From contig NZ_JAVRIC010000014.1 of the NCBI RefSeq assembly GCF_031846245.1, positions 1 through 64,000 of the forward strand: DNA of 64,000 nucleotides, given 5' to 3'. The position numbers and the translations under genes are program-made. The number at the start of each line of letters is the position of its first letter. Within the stretch, counting starts at the first letter, position 1. The notes under the pieces were generated by a model. That model saw nothing but the letters and a program-made list of their open reading frames with translations. It searched no databases and was not told the origin of the DNA. The stretch comes from Banduia mediterranea (GTDB lineage Bacteria > Pseudomonadota > Gammaproteobacteria > Nevskiales > Nevskiaceae). Positions 32,392 through 40,400 of this stretch are shown in pieces.

Positions 32392-34113
32392 CTACCCAAG
32401 GACCAATCTATCGCGCAGATTGTTTAATTCAGATATCGCCTTTTCAATTTGTTGCCGCTGTTCAATATTTGCTTCTGATGTGCTCTGTAAGTCTTGCAAT
32501 GCTTCAGAAACATGGCGAATTTCAGTCGTATAGAAAGATGTTGATAACTCATCCATACGTTTGACAAACTCAATTTTCAACTCAAGAAATATTTCCCGAT
32601 AATTCTTCCTAATATCGCGTCTAGCAGCTATTAGGTCTGCAGCGCGCTTCTCTTGTTGAATGTCGTCATTGATTTGTACGATTACGCCGATTAACGCCAT
32701 AACCGGCCCGACAAACTTCGCAGCTGAGCCAATTATTTCAGTAATATTAACAGCTTGATGAGGTTTAAATTTGGCGCCAAAAAAGTGTCCTATCTCCAAA
32801 ACTGCTTTGTGGAGGTTGCTGCCCGATGCTGCTTTCGTCCCTTCTTTAGCAGTCTTATTGATCGCCTGATTTGATAACCATGAGAATCCTTTCTCTGCAG
32901 ACTTAAGAGTCTTCTGTGTTTTTACCGAACCCTCATATTTATCGCCGACATTATGCGTTTTAATATCAATATCTGCATTAGCATTAAGTTGATCTGTAGC
33001 TTGAAAATGATCGCTCAAAGCGGCTTTGAGTGACTCTGCTAGCGGGCTTGTATCCAGCTCTTGCAGATCAGATTCAAGAGTACTTAAAGCTGAATCGACG
33101 ATTTTCTCAAGTTTCAGCTGGGTTTGCTTAACTTGAGCAAGAACATCATCTGCAGAGCGCAGCTGTACTTGCTTAAAATCCGCCTCGTTGAGGCCATCAT
33201 CCACTGACTCCGCCAGCTCATCACCAATAAGTAGAATATTTTGCTCCATTTCAGCTAAATTGCCATCAAACTGCTCTTGAAGCTGCTTTTGACTAGTCTT
33301 TAAAATCCTCATCTTTTGCTGAAGCAGTTCAACCAGCGCTTCCTGCGTCGGATCTTCAGCGGCCAATTTGCCTAGTAACTCTTCTAACTGAGTGTGTATA
33401 GCGGCTAACGGTGTAGTCACCTTGCCTAGCAAACCTCGCTCTTGGGAAAATTTGTCAATAGCTTCGATAAAGCCACTAAAGTTGGATAGAGCCATTAACT
33501 CTGCTCTATCTTCTTCATCCTCTTCTTCCAATGACTCGAAATATGACTCTGCATCAACAAATACAATAGGAAAGTCTTCCGGTATTCTGGGTTCTAAAAC
33601 CTCAGCAATCCCATTTAATTTGGTCTCCACAGTACCTGAATCGCGTTGAGATTTATTTACTGCCAGAAGAATTTCTTTTTCTCTTCCTTTTGTAAAACAT
33701 AGATCTCTAAATGCAGCCCCAACAACATCGTCAAACAGTTCATTTGTAATCACGTAAACCAACAAATCCGCTTGATCCATCGCTGTAAATGATGCTTCAT
33801 CATGCTGCTCTCTTTCACCAGCAAGTATGCCAGGGGTATCCCATACAACCAGATCTTTGTAGTCATACTTAGTCACTTGATCAGTTGTCACGCCTGAGCC
33901 AATGGGAATGTCATCAAGTCCTGTTAATCCTTTAATTAGAGAGGATTTCCCAGAGCTATATTGGCCAACAAAAGCGATATTTAGCTTTGAATTTTGATAC
34001 TCGTCTTGATTCGGAAAACTGAGGCCCAGTTCAGTTAACTCATTTCTCTTAGACAAATCAGCGATAAATGCCGACACCATTTGTTTAGCCTGATTAAACT
34101 TCAACTCTTCCAT
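32392..34113 (-). CDS. Dynamin-like GTPase (LeoA-like, smaller partner)
   Basis: 573 residues from ATG 34113, which overlaps the TAA of the upstream gene (TAATG) and has GAGG 10 nt upstream; an earlier TTG at 34122 is less likely. Dynamin_N GTPase: P-loop GQYSSGKSS (50-58), switch Thr region GVTTDQ, DTPG (92-95) and NKSQ in place of NKxD. Long helical stalk follows, with one hydrophobic segment (FVGPVMALIGVIVQI, about 490-505) suited to membrane contact, then a coiled-coil end. Size and pairing resemble LeoA of the LeoA/LeoBC (Eleos) systems. Strongly AT-rich compared with its surroundings, so probably acquired. It ends 4 bp from a REP unit, so the native downstream flank is lost. Confidence 0.82.
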   Translation of the reverse strand: MEELKFNQAKQMVSAFIADLSKRNELTELGLSFPNQDEYQNSKLNIAFVGQYSSGKSSLIKGLTGLDDIPIGSGVTTDQVTKYDYKDLVVWDTPGILAGEREQHDEASFTAMDQADLLVYVITNELFDDVVGAAFRDLCFTKGREKEILLAVNKSQRDSGTVETKLNGIAEVLEPRIPEDFPIVFVDAESYFESLEEEDEEDRAELMALSNFSGFIEAIDKFSQERGLLGKVTTPLAAIHTQLEELLGKLAAEDPTQEALVELLQQKMRILKTSQKQLQEQFDGNLAEMEQNILLIGDELAESVDDGLNEADFKQVQLRSADDVLAQVKQTQLKLEKIVDSALSTLESDLQELDTSPLAESLKAALSDHFQATDQLNANADIDIKTHNVGDKYEGSVKTQKTLKSAEKGFSWLSNQAINKTAKEGTKAASGSNLHKAVLEIGHFFGAKFKPHQAVNITEIIGSAAKFVGPVMALIGVIVQINDDIQQEKRAADLIAARRDIRKNYREIFLELKIEFVKRMDELSTSFYTTEIRHVSEALQDLQSTSEANIEQRQQIEKAISELNNLRDRLVLG

Positions 34114-36239
34114 TAATGACAAACCTCACTCATTTCATGCATTGGTTTTGCAGATAACTTGATATTACAAATAGCAGCAGCCAACATAATATTGCGTCCC
34201 TGCTTTCCAATAATCCGGCCAAGATCTTCTTCTTTAGCAAAAATGAAATACTCTCCATTTTCACCTTCGACTCGAGCCCTATTTTTTCTAAGACCCAACA
34301 TATGAGAAAGCATCTTTTCTACCGAGCTTTCGTATACCACTCTAACCCGCTCACCCAAAAGTGTCTGCAACGATGAGAGCAGCTCAGGCTCTTTAAAATG
34401 ATTGGTGACGGTGAAATAGCAAGCGTAACCGGGTTGGCGGACTATGCGTTTAAACTTTGGTTTTTGATATTTATCTGAAGCCACGATATCCATAGACCGC
34501 AGCAAGTACCTTTCGTTTATGTCATGTTCTAATTGATCAAGCTGGAGAAACGCTTTTTCGAGAGACTGAATAAACATCTCAAGCCCCATGCAGACCTCAT
34601 TTAAGTCCGATTTAATCTGAAGTATCTGCTTTCGTTCGATATCCTTGTGAAACCATTTTGTGATTTCTTTAATCGAATTATCCCGTTGCACTGCAATTTC
34701 ATCACGAATCTCTTTAGTTCGACTACGCTTTTCCATTTGTAGCTTCTTGGTTTTTGAATCCGAGAACATTTGAAACAAACCAAACACGAAGCCTGCCGCT
34801 GCTAGTCCCCAACCAATGGGATTCCAGCTATTTGCAAAAGCAATGACAGAAAGAACACCCAGCCCGGCTGCTGTCCAACCATTCATGCGTTTATAATCAA
34901 AAGGATCAAATGACATTTTACTTCCCTCTATATTGAGCTTGCCACCAAGCTCAATATTCTTAGCCATATCCCGATTGAATTGTTCAAGATCAGAAGCAAG
35001 TTCTTCAGCTATATTATTTGCCACATTTTTGCAGCGTTCTTCTAAATCAAAAGAAGCAATGTGATCTTCAAGTCTATTGCCAAAATACTTAGACTGAATA
35101 TTGTCATCAACAAAACTTGATATTGACTTCATTAACGGAGCAAAAGCGCGTCCGACATCTTTTTCAATCTTATCCGGCACCCGTTTTGACTGGCGTTCGT
35201 GCCATTTATAAACACGCTTCTGGGTATTAGCATATTCCTTGAGCAGCCCTTTCACTGATTCTTTCTGGGAACGAATCAATGTCTCAAGATCATCCGTATG
35301 GGTTAATGTCGATCCTAATAGCGTTTGAACTCGTCTAGCACGGCCTTTATGCGTAATTTCATCTATTAATAGCGTCAGAAGATTATCCATTCGACTGACT
35401 CGATAAAGATCTTCTTTTTGATCGCTATAGGCTTCCTGAGTCGACAAAAAAGCTGCTTGAGCGTGTATAGGGACAATATGGATGTATCTTGGGTTCATCC
35501 CCAGCTTTGCAGCTTCATTTCGCAACCTTTCCTTGTGCCCTTCGAGGTCTGAAGCATTGTAGATATAGCTATCGGTATCTTTTATCGCCTTTTTTCTATG
35601 AACATTCTTCTCCAGGTTTTTCTTCACGTTCACAACAAATATTAAAGGCTTGTTCAACTGATAGGCGTATTTCAGCTCGGTAAATGTAGACTCCTGAATA
35701 CTGTCATCGCTGAGTAAAAAGAGAATCACATCTGATTGTTCAAGAATGCTGCGTGCTATCTCTGTATCTTCCTCACCGTTATAAGCACCAAACCCTGGTG
35801 TATCTATAATACGAAGATGATTCCAGTCATACTGACGCACGTCTCGGGTCGTTCTTTGCGCCCCCATCCCTATAGTTGATCCATCTCCTCCAGTGATGGC
35901 TTCACGTATAGTGCTTTTACCCGCCATAGTGCGACCAAACAACATAACACTAAAGCTTTTTAGTGACTCTTTCTGCTGTTCTAAAGCCTTTGCTTGCTTA
36001 GCCCTGAGCAACTCATAACCGGCACCCAAGCTGCTTTGAATATCAGTCAATCCCTTTGCCGCAACCTGATCCTTGGCGGTAACTTGTTCTGCCTTCCATG
36101 CAATATCGTTAAATTCATTTTTTAGGTTGTTAACAATTTGATCGCAACGCTTACTAAACTTTACTGCCGCTTTGAATTCTTCCTGAGCAATCTTTTCGCA
36201 ATCCTTCAGTGCTTTGCGATAAGCATCCAGCTTCTTCAT
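34113..36239 (-). CDS. Dynamin-like GTPase with C-terminal NusA-like KH domain (LeoBC-like partner)
   Basis: 708 residues. Helical N-terminus; GTPase with GRTMAGKST (102-110), RTTRD switch, DTPGFG (146-151) and a divergent G4 NVKKN (204-208); helical stalk 300-450; hydrophobic hairpin 454-492 (GWTAAGLGVLSVIAFANSWN then PIGWGLAAAGFVFGLF), likely the membrane paddle; second helical part. Residues about 605-700 look like paired KH modules of the NusA type: LLGERVRVVYESSVEKML, then EYFIFAKEEDLGRIIGKQGR with the GxxG loop at 678-681 and NIMLAAAICNIKLSAK. First gene of the pair, translationally coupled to the second. AT-rich. A KH end on a dynamin is the unexpected part. Confidence 0.82.
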   Translation of the reverse strand: MKKLDAYRKALKDCEKIAQEEFKAAVKFSKRCDQIVNNLKNEFNDIAWKAEQVTAKDQVAAKGLTDIQSSLGAGYELLRAKQAKALEQQKESLKSFSVMLFGRTMAGKSTIREAITGGDGSTIGMGAQRTTRDVRQYDWNHLRIIDTPGFGAYNGEEDTEIARSILEQSDVILFLLSDDSIQESTFTELKYAYQLNKPLIFVVNVKKNLEKNVHRKKAIKDTDSYIYNASDLEGHKERLRNEAAKLGMNPRYIHIVPIHAQAAFLSTQEAYSDQKEDLYRVSRMDNLLTLLIDEITHKGRARRVQTLLGSTLTHTDDLETLIRSQKESVKGLLKEYANTQKRVYKWHERQSKRVPDKIEKDVGRAFAPLMKSISSFVDDNIQSKYFGNRLEDHIASFDLEERCKNVANNIAEELASDLEQFNRDMAKNIELGGKLNIEGSKMSFDPFDYKRMNGWTAAGLGVLSVIAFANSWNPIGWGLAAAGFVFGLFQMFSDSKTKKLQMEKRSRTKEIRDEIAVQRDNSIKEITKWFHKDIERKQILQIKSDLNEVCMGLEMFIQSLEKAFLQLDQLEHDINERYLLRSMDIVASDKYQKPKFKRIVRQPGYACYFTVTNHFKEPELLSSLQTLLGERVRVVYESSVEKMLSHMLGLRKNRARVEGENGEYFIFAKEEDLGRIIGKQGRNIMLAAAICNIKLSAKPMHEMSEVCH

Positions 36240-36418
36240 ATATCTATTCTCACAATGAATAATTCACTCAATTTCTACACCTATTCCCTTTCCGTCTGAA
36301 TCACATTGACTGTTTCGTGATTATTCATACGTGACAAAATGAATTTTTCCGCCCTATCTGATAGAGGTTTAATTCACTCATTTTTGTATGCTTAACGCTT
36401 ATTAGACCTCAGGATGAC
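36240..36418. promoter_or_regulatory. AT-rich upstream region of the dynamin pair
   Basis: About 180 bp, clearly AT-rich, presumably holding the promoter. On the minus strand there are TTGTCA (near 36337) and TATGAA-type hexamers but no clean -35/-10 pair. TAATTCACTCA occurs twice in direct orientation at 36260-36270 and 36370-36380, 110 bp apart, a possible regulator or recombination site. No ORF is seen. Confidence 0.35.
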
Positions 36419-36613
36419 GCCTAACCTGCCAATCAGACGTATAATCTGTACAGAATTTTGGCTCTATGTCGTTTCGGGTGGAAGACAAGGCCCAGTTTCT
36501 CGAGCTGCTGTTGAGCGTCAAGGTCGGCCGCAGGCCGCCCGAAGGGCTTGGCCTTGACGCTCGGCGGCAGCGTGAAATGCTCGGAAAAGGCTTGTCGGGC
36601 AAGCAGTTAGGCC
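36419..36613. repeat. attC-like symmetrical site of a decayed integron
   Basis: The segment begins GCCTAACCTGCC (36419-36430) and ends GGCAAGCAGTTAGGC (36599-36613): R''-like RYYYAAC and R'-like GTTRRRY with inner L-type CTGCC/GGCA. Inside is a strong hairpin: GAGCGTCAAGG (36513-36523) with CCTTGACGCTC (36552-36562), extended by wobble pairs. At 195 bp it is longer than usual attC sites. An integrase fragment lies 150 bp to the right, in the orientation expected if cassettes lie to the left on the minus strand. Confidence 0.45.
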
Positions 36614-36763
36614 GACAAGCCTTGACCACGGAGCATTCGTCCTCACCATGATCGACGCAACACACTGAGAAGGGTGTCCAGCACATCAACGGTAACTGCA
36701 CGCGATGAGGGCACGATTGTTCCACCTGAAACGTCATGGACCCAGAATTTTTGTAAGTAACTG

Positions 36764-36991
36764 ATGAGAACGGGTATGTCATCAGAAAATACGTCTGTTC
36801 AAAGCATAACCGCATTGGATTCAAGGCCTCCCAAGCTCTTGGAGCAGGTCCGCCACCGTATGCGCGCCAAGCACTACAGCCTGCGAACGGAGGAAACCTA
36901 TGTCCACTGGATTAAACGCTTCATCGTGTTTCACGGCAAGCGGCACCCGGCGGACATGGGTGCGGGGGTGGTGGAGGCGTTTCTGAGCCGT
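36764..36991 (+). pseudogene. intI: Integron integrase (IntI), N-terminal fragment
   Basis: From ATG 36764 or 36776 the frame contains [20 protein letters not shown], then [20 protein letters not shown] and [14 protein letters not shown]. This matches the SAM-like core-binding domain of integron tyrosine recombinases (HYS.RTE..YV.W...FI.FH..RHP..MG..EVEAFL). After VEAFLS the sequence changes to unrelated residues; the catalytic R-H-R-Y domain is missing. Dead integrase, but good evidence that an integron once stood here. Confidence 0.8.
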
Positions 36992-37305
36992 GTGCTCCCC
37001 ACTCTTCATGAACGCCTCAATCAGGCAACACGAAGATTACAGGCCGATTCCACTCGATTCAGCATGGACCCAATTTTCGGCACGCGCGACCGATCCGGTG
37101 GCCTTGCTTGGAGTTTTCAAGAGCTATGCGAGCGTGGAGTCTGTGACGACGCGCATCGGTCAATCAAGGCAGGCAACGCAAGACGCATGCACATGAGATC
37201 GGCTCTCGACAGACGGAATCCGGCGACGTAACACCGCCATCGCCACCGCGGCAATCATTGCCGGCGAAACAATGGACCCGCCGCGGTTTTGAGATCGAAA
37301 CCCGA
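36992..37305. other. 314-bp junction region, no gene
   Basis: Frame continues open from the intI fragment to 37231 but without recognisable protein similarity. ATGGACCCAATTTTCGG near 37064 resembles ATGGACCCAGAATTTTTG near 36736, a small imperfect repeat flanking the integrase fragment. ACCGCGGC (about 37247) and GCCGCGG followed by TTTT (about 37280) are inverted and could terminate plus-strand transcription. Confidence 0.35.
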
Positions 37306-39405
37306 TCAGAACGCATAGCGCAGCGACAGAATCAGCAAACGCTCGTGATCGGTCGGCGTGCCGGTCGCGGTCGCCAGCAGGTTCGACACGGTGTCGGGCT
37401 CGAGCCCGTCGAGCGACCAGTCGCTGTAGCGCAGCGACTGCCAGGCGTAGCTGAGCATCGTCGTCATCCGCGCATTGACGGGATAACGCGCATAGAACCG
37501 CAGGCTGCGGAAGCGGGTGTCGTTGTCGGGAAAACCGGCGGCCGACGCACCGGCGTCGATCCCGACCGATTCGCTGGCGCGGGAGTCGCTGTAGTTGAGA
37601 CCGAGGTCGGCCTTGTTGATCGCCTGCTTCCACTGGCCGTCGAAACCGATCGTGCGGATTGTGTCGTCGCTGCTGCCGTACCAGTCCGGCGTCGAGTAGC
37701 GGCGGCTGCCGGCCTGTTGCGACTCGATGCGCTCGAGGCTGGTATAGGCGTGGAGACTGACATCGGCGACCGGCGTCCAGCCTGCGTCGATCGTGCCGAT
37801 CCTGTCCTCGGCACGCGTCAGGCCGATCTGCGTGTCGTCGTAACGGTCTTCGCGCCACTGGAAATCGGCCGCCAGCATGACGCCGCGATGCGGTGAGAAC
37901 GAGCCCGACACCGACACCGCGTTGCGCGTGCGCGCGGCGAGGTTGAAGCGGCGCAGCAGCGGGTTTTCGAGCGGGCGGCCGTCGACATCAAGCTCATGCC
38001 AGGACGACACCGAGCGCGACGAGTGGGTATAGCGCAGGTCGAGATCGATGCGCTGGAGCAGGCTCGTGCGCAGCCCGGCCCAGGCCTTGGTGGTCTGCGT
38101 GCGCGCGACCTCCTGGTAGCTGCGGTCGTAGCGCTGCTTCTCGCCACCGAGCAGGAACTGCAGGTCCGGGCGCAGGCGGTAGCGCGCCTCGACCTCGGCC
38201 GCCTGGCGCTTGTAGCTGTAAGGCAGGTTGACGCGGTATTCGCCGACGTAGGCGTCGCTCGGCACCTGTTGGTACTCGGCCATGTCCGTGTGGTTCTTGC
38301 GCTGGTCGAGCGTGTACTGCGCCGTCAGCGACAGTCCGCGTGCCGGCCGCGCGCTGAGACGGAGCAGGTGATTGACGGTGTCGACGCGGCCATCGAGGCT
38401 GGACTGTGGCAGCGCGGCGACGCCGAGCGTGTCGTTGATCGTCGGCTCGATGTAATCCTGGTCCTGGCGCCCGCGTCCGTAGGACAGATTGGCCGTGAGC
38501 CGCGTCGACGGCAGCAACTGCCAGGCGCCGCTCAGCGAAAGCTGGTTGAAGCTGTTGTCGGGCGCGGTGCTGGCGCGGCCTTCGGTCGCGCCGCTGTAAG
38601 CGGTGTACGGATTGCTCCATTCGAGTGCGTCGACATCCTGCTCGAAGTACGATCCGTAGAAGCCGAGCGCGAGCTGCCAGTTGTCACCGCGCCGCGCGAC
38701 CGAGGCGTCGAGCTGATGCGTGAGCTGGTCGACCGGCAGCGGCAGCTGGGACGCCGCCGTCAGCACGCTGCCGGCCAGCATCGAGGCGCCGGCAACGCGG
38801 TCCTCGCGCAGGTCGAAGGCGAAGTTCCAGGCCGAGGCGCGCGGCGTGAAGCTGCCGCCGAGCGCGAAGCGGCTGCGCCGGGTATCGAGGCTCAGGGAAT
38901 GCAGCGAGGCATCGAGCGCGCTCATCTGGTCGGTCGCGCCGGCAGCGACCCAGTCCTCCGGCAGGTTCAGCCGCTCGCCATCGCGGACAAACGGCGTGAC
39001 CGCGTTGCCGTAACGGAACTGCGGAATCTGCTGCCAGCTGCCGTGCAATTCGTAGAGTCCCTGGCGGCCGCCGCGGGCGTCGATCCGCCGCGACAACAGG
39101 CCCAGTTCGTCGGCGACGGCGTCGAACCAGGCGCCGTGCTCGTTGCGGTACGAGGCCTCGCCGCCGGCCAGCAGGTAGGCGCCGTCGTCACGCAGGCCGG
39201 TGTATTCGCCAAGGCGGTAGCTTGCCGCGTCGGCGTACTCGAACCCCAGGTCGGCGAATCCGCGCCAGCCATAATCGAACTGGCAGAAGCGGCAATCCCA
39301 ATGCGAGGTGTCGGGTCCGTCCTCGGCCGCGACGGCCTCGCCGCTGCCGAAGCCGAGCAGCAATCCGAGCGGGATGGCGATCGATCGAAGCGGATGCGGG
39401 CTCAT
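37306..39405 (-). CDS. mtrB: MtrB/PioB-family outer-membrane beta-barrel of an electron conduit
   Basis: 699 residues from ATG 39405. Signal peptide (SIAIPLGLLLGFGSGEAVA) followed after a few residues by the CxxC pair WDCRFCQFDYGW, a conserved N-terminal feature of MtrB proteins. The rest alternates aromatic/polar beta strands (LRYTHSSRSVSSWHELDVDG, YDDTQIGLTRAEDRIGTIDA) and ends with the outer-membrane signal ILSLRYAF (terminal Phe). It sheathes the decahaem MtrA so electrons cross the outer membrane. Third gene of mtrCAB, 11 bp after mtrA. Confidence 0.92.
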   Translation of the reverse strand: MSPHPLRSIAIPLGLLLGFGSGEAVAAEDGPDTSHWDCRFCQFDYGWRGFADLGFEYADAASYRLGEYTGLRDDGAYLLAGGEASYRNEHGAWFDAVADELGLLSRRIDARGGRQGLYELHGSWQQIPQFRYGNAVTPFVRDGERLNLPEDWVAAGATDQMSALDASLHSLSLDTRRSRFALGGSFTPRASAWNFAFDLREDRVAGASMLAGSVLTAASQLPLPVDQLTHQLDASVARRGDNWQLALGFYGSYFEQDVDALEWSNPYTAYSGATEGRASTAPDNSFNQLSLSGAWQLLPSTRLTANLSYGRGRQDQDYIEPTINDTLGVAALPQSSLDGRVDTVNHLLRLSARPARGLSLTAQYTLDQRKNHTDMAEYQQVPSDAYVGEYRVNLPYSYKRQAAEVEARYRLRPDLQFLLGGEKQRYDRSYQEVARTQTTKAWAGLRTSLLQRIDLDLRYTHSSRSVSSWHELDVDGRPLENPLLRRFNLAARTRNAVSVSGSFSPHRGVMLAADFQWREDRYDDTQIGLTRAEDRIGTIDAGWTPVADVSLHAYTSLERIESQQAGSRRYSTPDWYGSSDDTIRTIGFDGQWKQAINKADLGLNYSDSRASESVGIDAGASAAGFPDNDTRFRSLRFYARYPVNARMTTMLSYAWQSLRYSDWSLDGLEPDTVSNLLATATGTPTDHERLLILSLRYAF

Positions 39406-39416
39406 CGCGGCACCCG

Positions 39417-40400
39417 TCAGCGGCTCAGGTCCGCGCCGGACGGCGCATTGGAGCCGTGCACGTGGGAATGGCAGTTGGTACAGCTTCCGCCAAGCACGAA
39501 AGCCGAAGGGCTGGAGCCGCCAGCGAGCCCGCGCCCCGTAAACGGCAGACCCGGATGGTCCTCCGCGGAGTGGCATTGCTGGCACAACTGCGGCGGACGG
39601 CGTGTCAGCAACGCCGGCCGCGGCGAACCGTGCGGCACATGGCAGTTGGCGCAGTCCTCGGCCACCGGCGGGTGCTCCCACAGGAACGGGCCGCGCAGAT
39701 CGGCGTGGCAGGTGTAGCAGGTCTGGTTGACGGTCGGCTTGTGCAGCATCGCCGCGAACATCGAGTCGTGCGCGGCGTGACAGGAGGTGCACTGCATCAC
39801 CCCTTCGCGCACCGGATGCGCCGAGAATTTCTCGAAGTCGGCGCGCACCTCGCGGTGGCACTTCTCGCAGACCTGCGGCTGCTCGTGCGCACTCATGACC
39901 GGATCGTGGTCGGCGTGCACGGTGTGGCAGCTCGCGCAGGCCACGTCCTCGCGCTCGTGCACGCTGCCCTGCCAATCGACGCGATGGCCGCCCTGGTGAC
40001 AGGCCAGGCAGGCACCGTTTTCCTCGGCGACGCTGGCCGCGGAGTGCTTGCCGAACAGCGGAATCGGCGGCCGCGGATCGCCGGGATGCAGGCGTCTGGC
40101 ATGCTCGCCGCCGGGACCGTGGCAACTTTCGCACTGCGCCTGCGCGAACGGCGTGCGCGAATCGGCGCGGCGGCCGTGCGGCGAGTCGAAGATGCTTTTC
40201 ACGTGCGCATCGTCATGACACTTGATGCAGGTGTCCGCGCCGCGCGGCGAGAACGAGGGCGCCGCTTCGGCGGATTCATCGGATGCCGACGTCACCGCAG
40301 CCGCTGACGGCACGGCGGCGCCGACCGCAGCCAGCGCCAGCACGAGACAGGCCAGCGCACGCCCGCTCCGCCGGCCCGGCTTCGCCGCGCGTGGCGTCAT
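39417..40400 (-). CDS. mtrA: MtrA-family periplasmic decahaem cytochrome c
   Basis: 327 residues from ATG 40400, overlapping the mtrC stop by 4 bp. Sec signal (ALACLVLALAAVGAAVPSAA). Ten CXXCH haem sites: CIKCH, CESCH, CLACH, CASCH, CEKCH, CTSCH, CYTCH, CANCH, CQQCH and CTNCH. Size and haem count match MtrA/PioA/DmsE, which pass electrons from the periplasm into the MtrB barrel. The N-terminal half repeats the haem spacing of the C-terminal half, as in family members derived from pentahaem duplication. Confidence 0.95.
   Translation of the reverse strand: MTPRAAKPGRRSGRALACLVLALAAVGAAVPSAAAVTSASDESAEAAPSFSPRGADTCIKCHDDAHVKSIFDSPHGRRADSRTPFAQAQCESCHGPGGEHARRLHPGDPRPPIPLFGKHSAASVAEENGACLACHQGGHRVDWQGSVHEREDVACASCHTVHADHDPVMSAHEQPQVCEKCHREVRADFEKFSAHPVREGVMQCTSCHAAHDSMFAAMLHKPTVNQTCYTCHADLRGPFLWEHPPVAEDCANCHVPHGSPRPALLTRRPPQLCQQCHSAEDHPGLPFTGRGLAGGSSPSAFVLGGSCTNCHSHVHGSNAPSGADLSR

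Noticed and set aside
34114-34122. TTG start for the smaller dynamin gene, three codons upstream
   Set aside because: The GAGG site would be only one base from TTG; ATG at 34113 has workable spacing and the common TAATG overlap with the upstream stop.
36490-36640. Retron msr-msd RNA
   Set aside because: The stems are suggestive, but no reverse transcriptase gene lies nearby; integron-type symmetry with the adjacent intI fragment explains the segment better.
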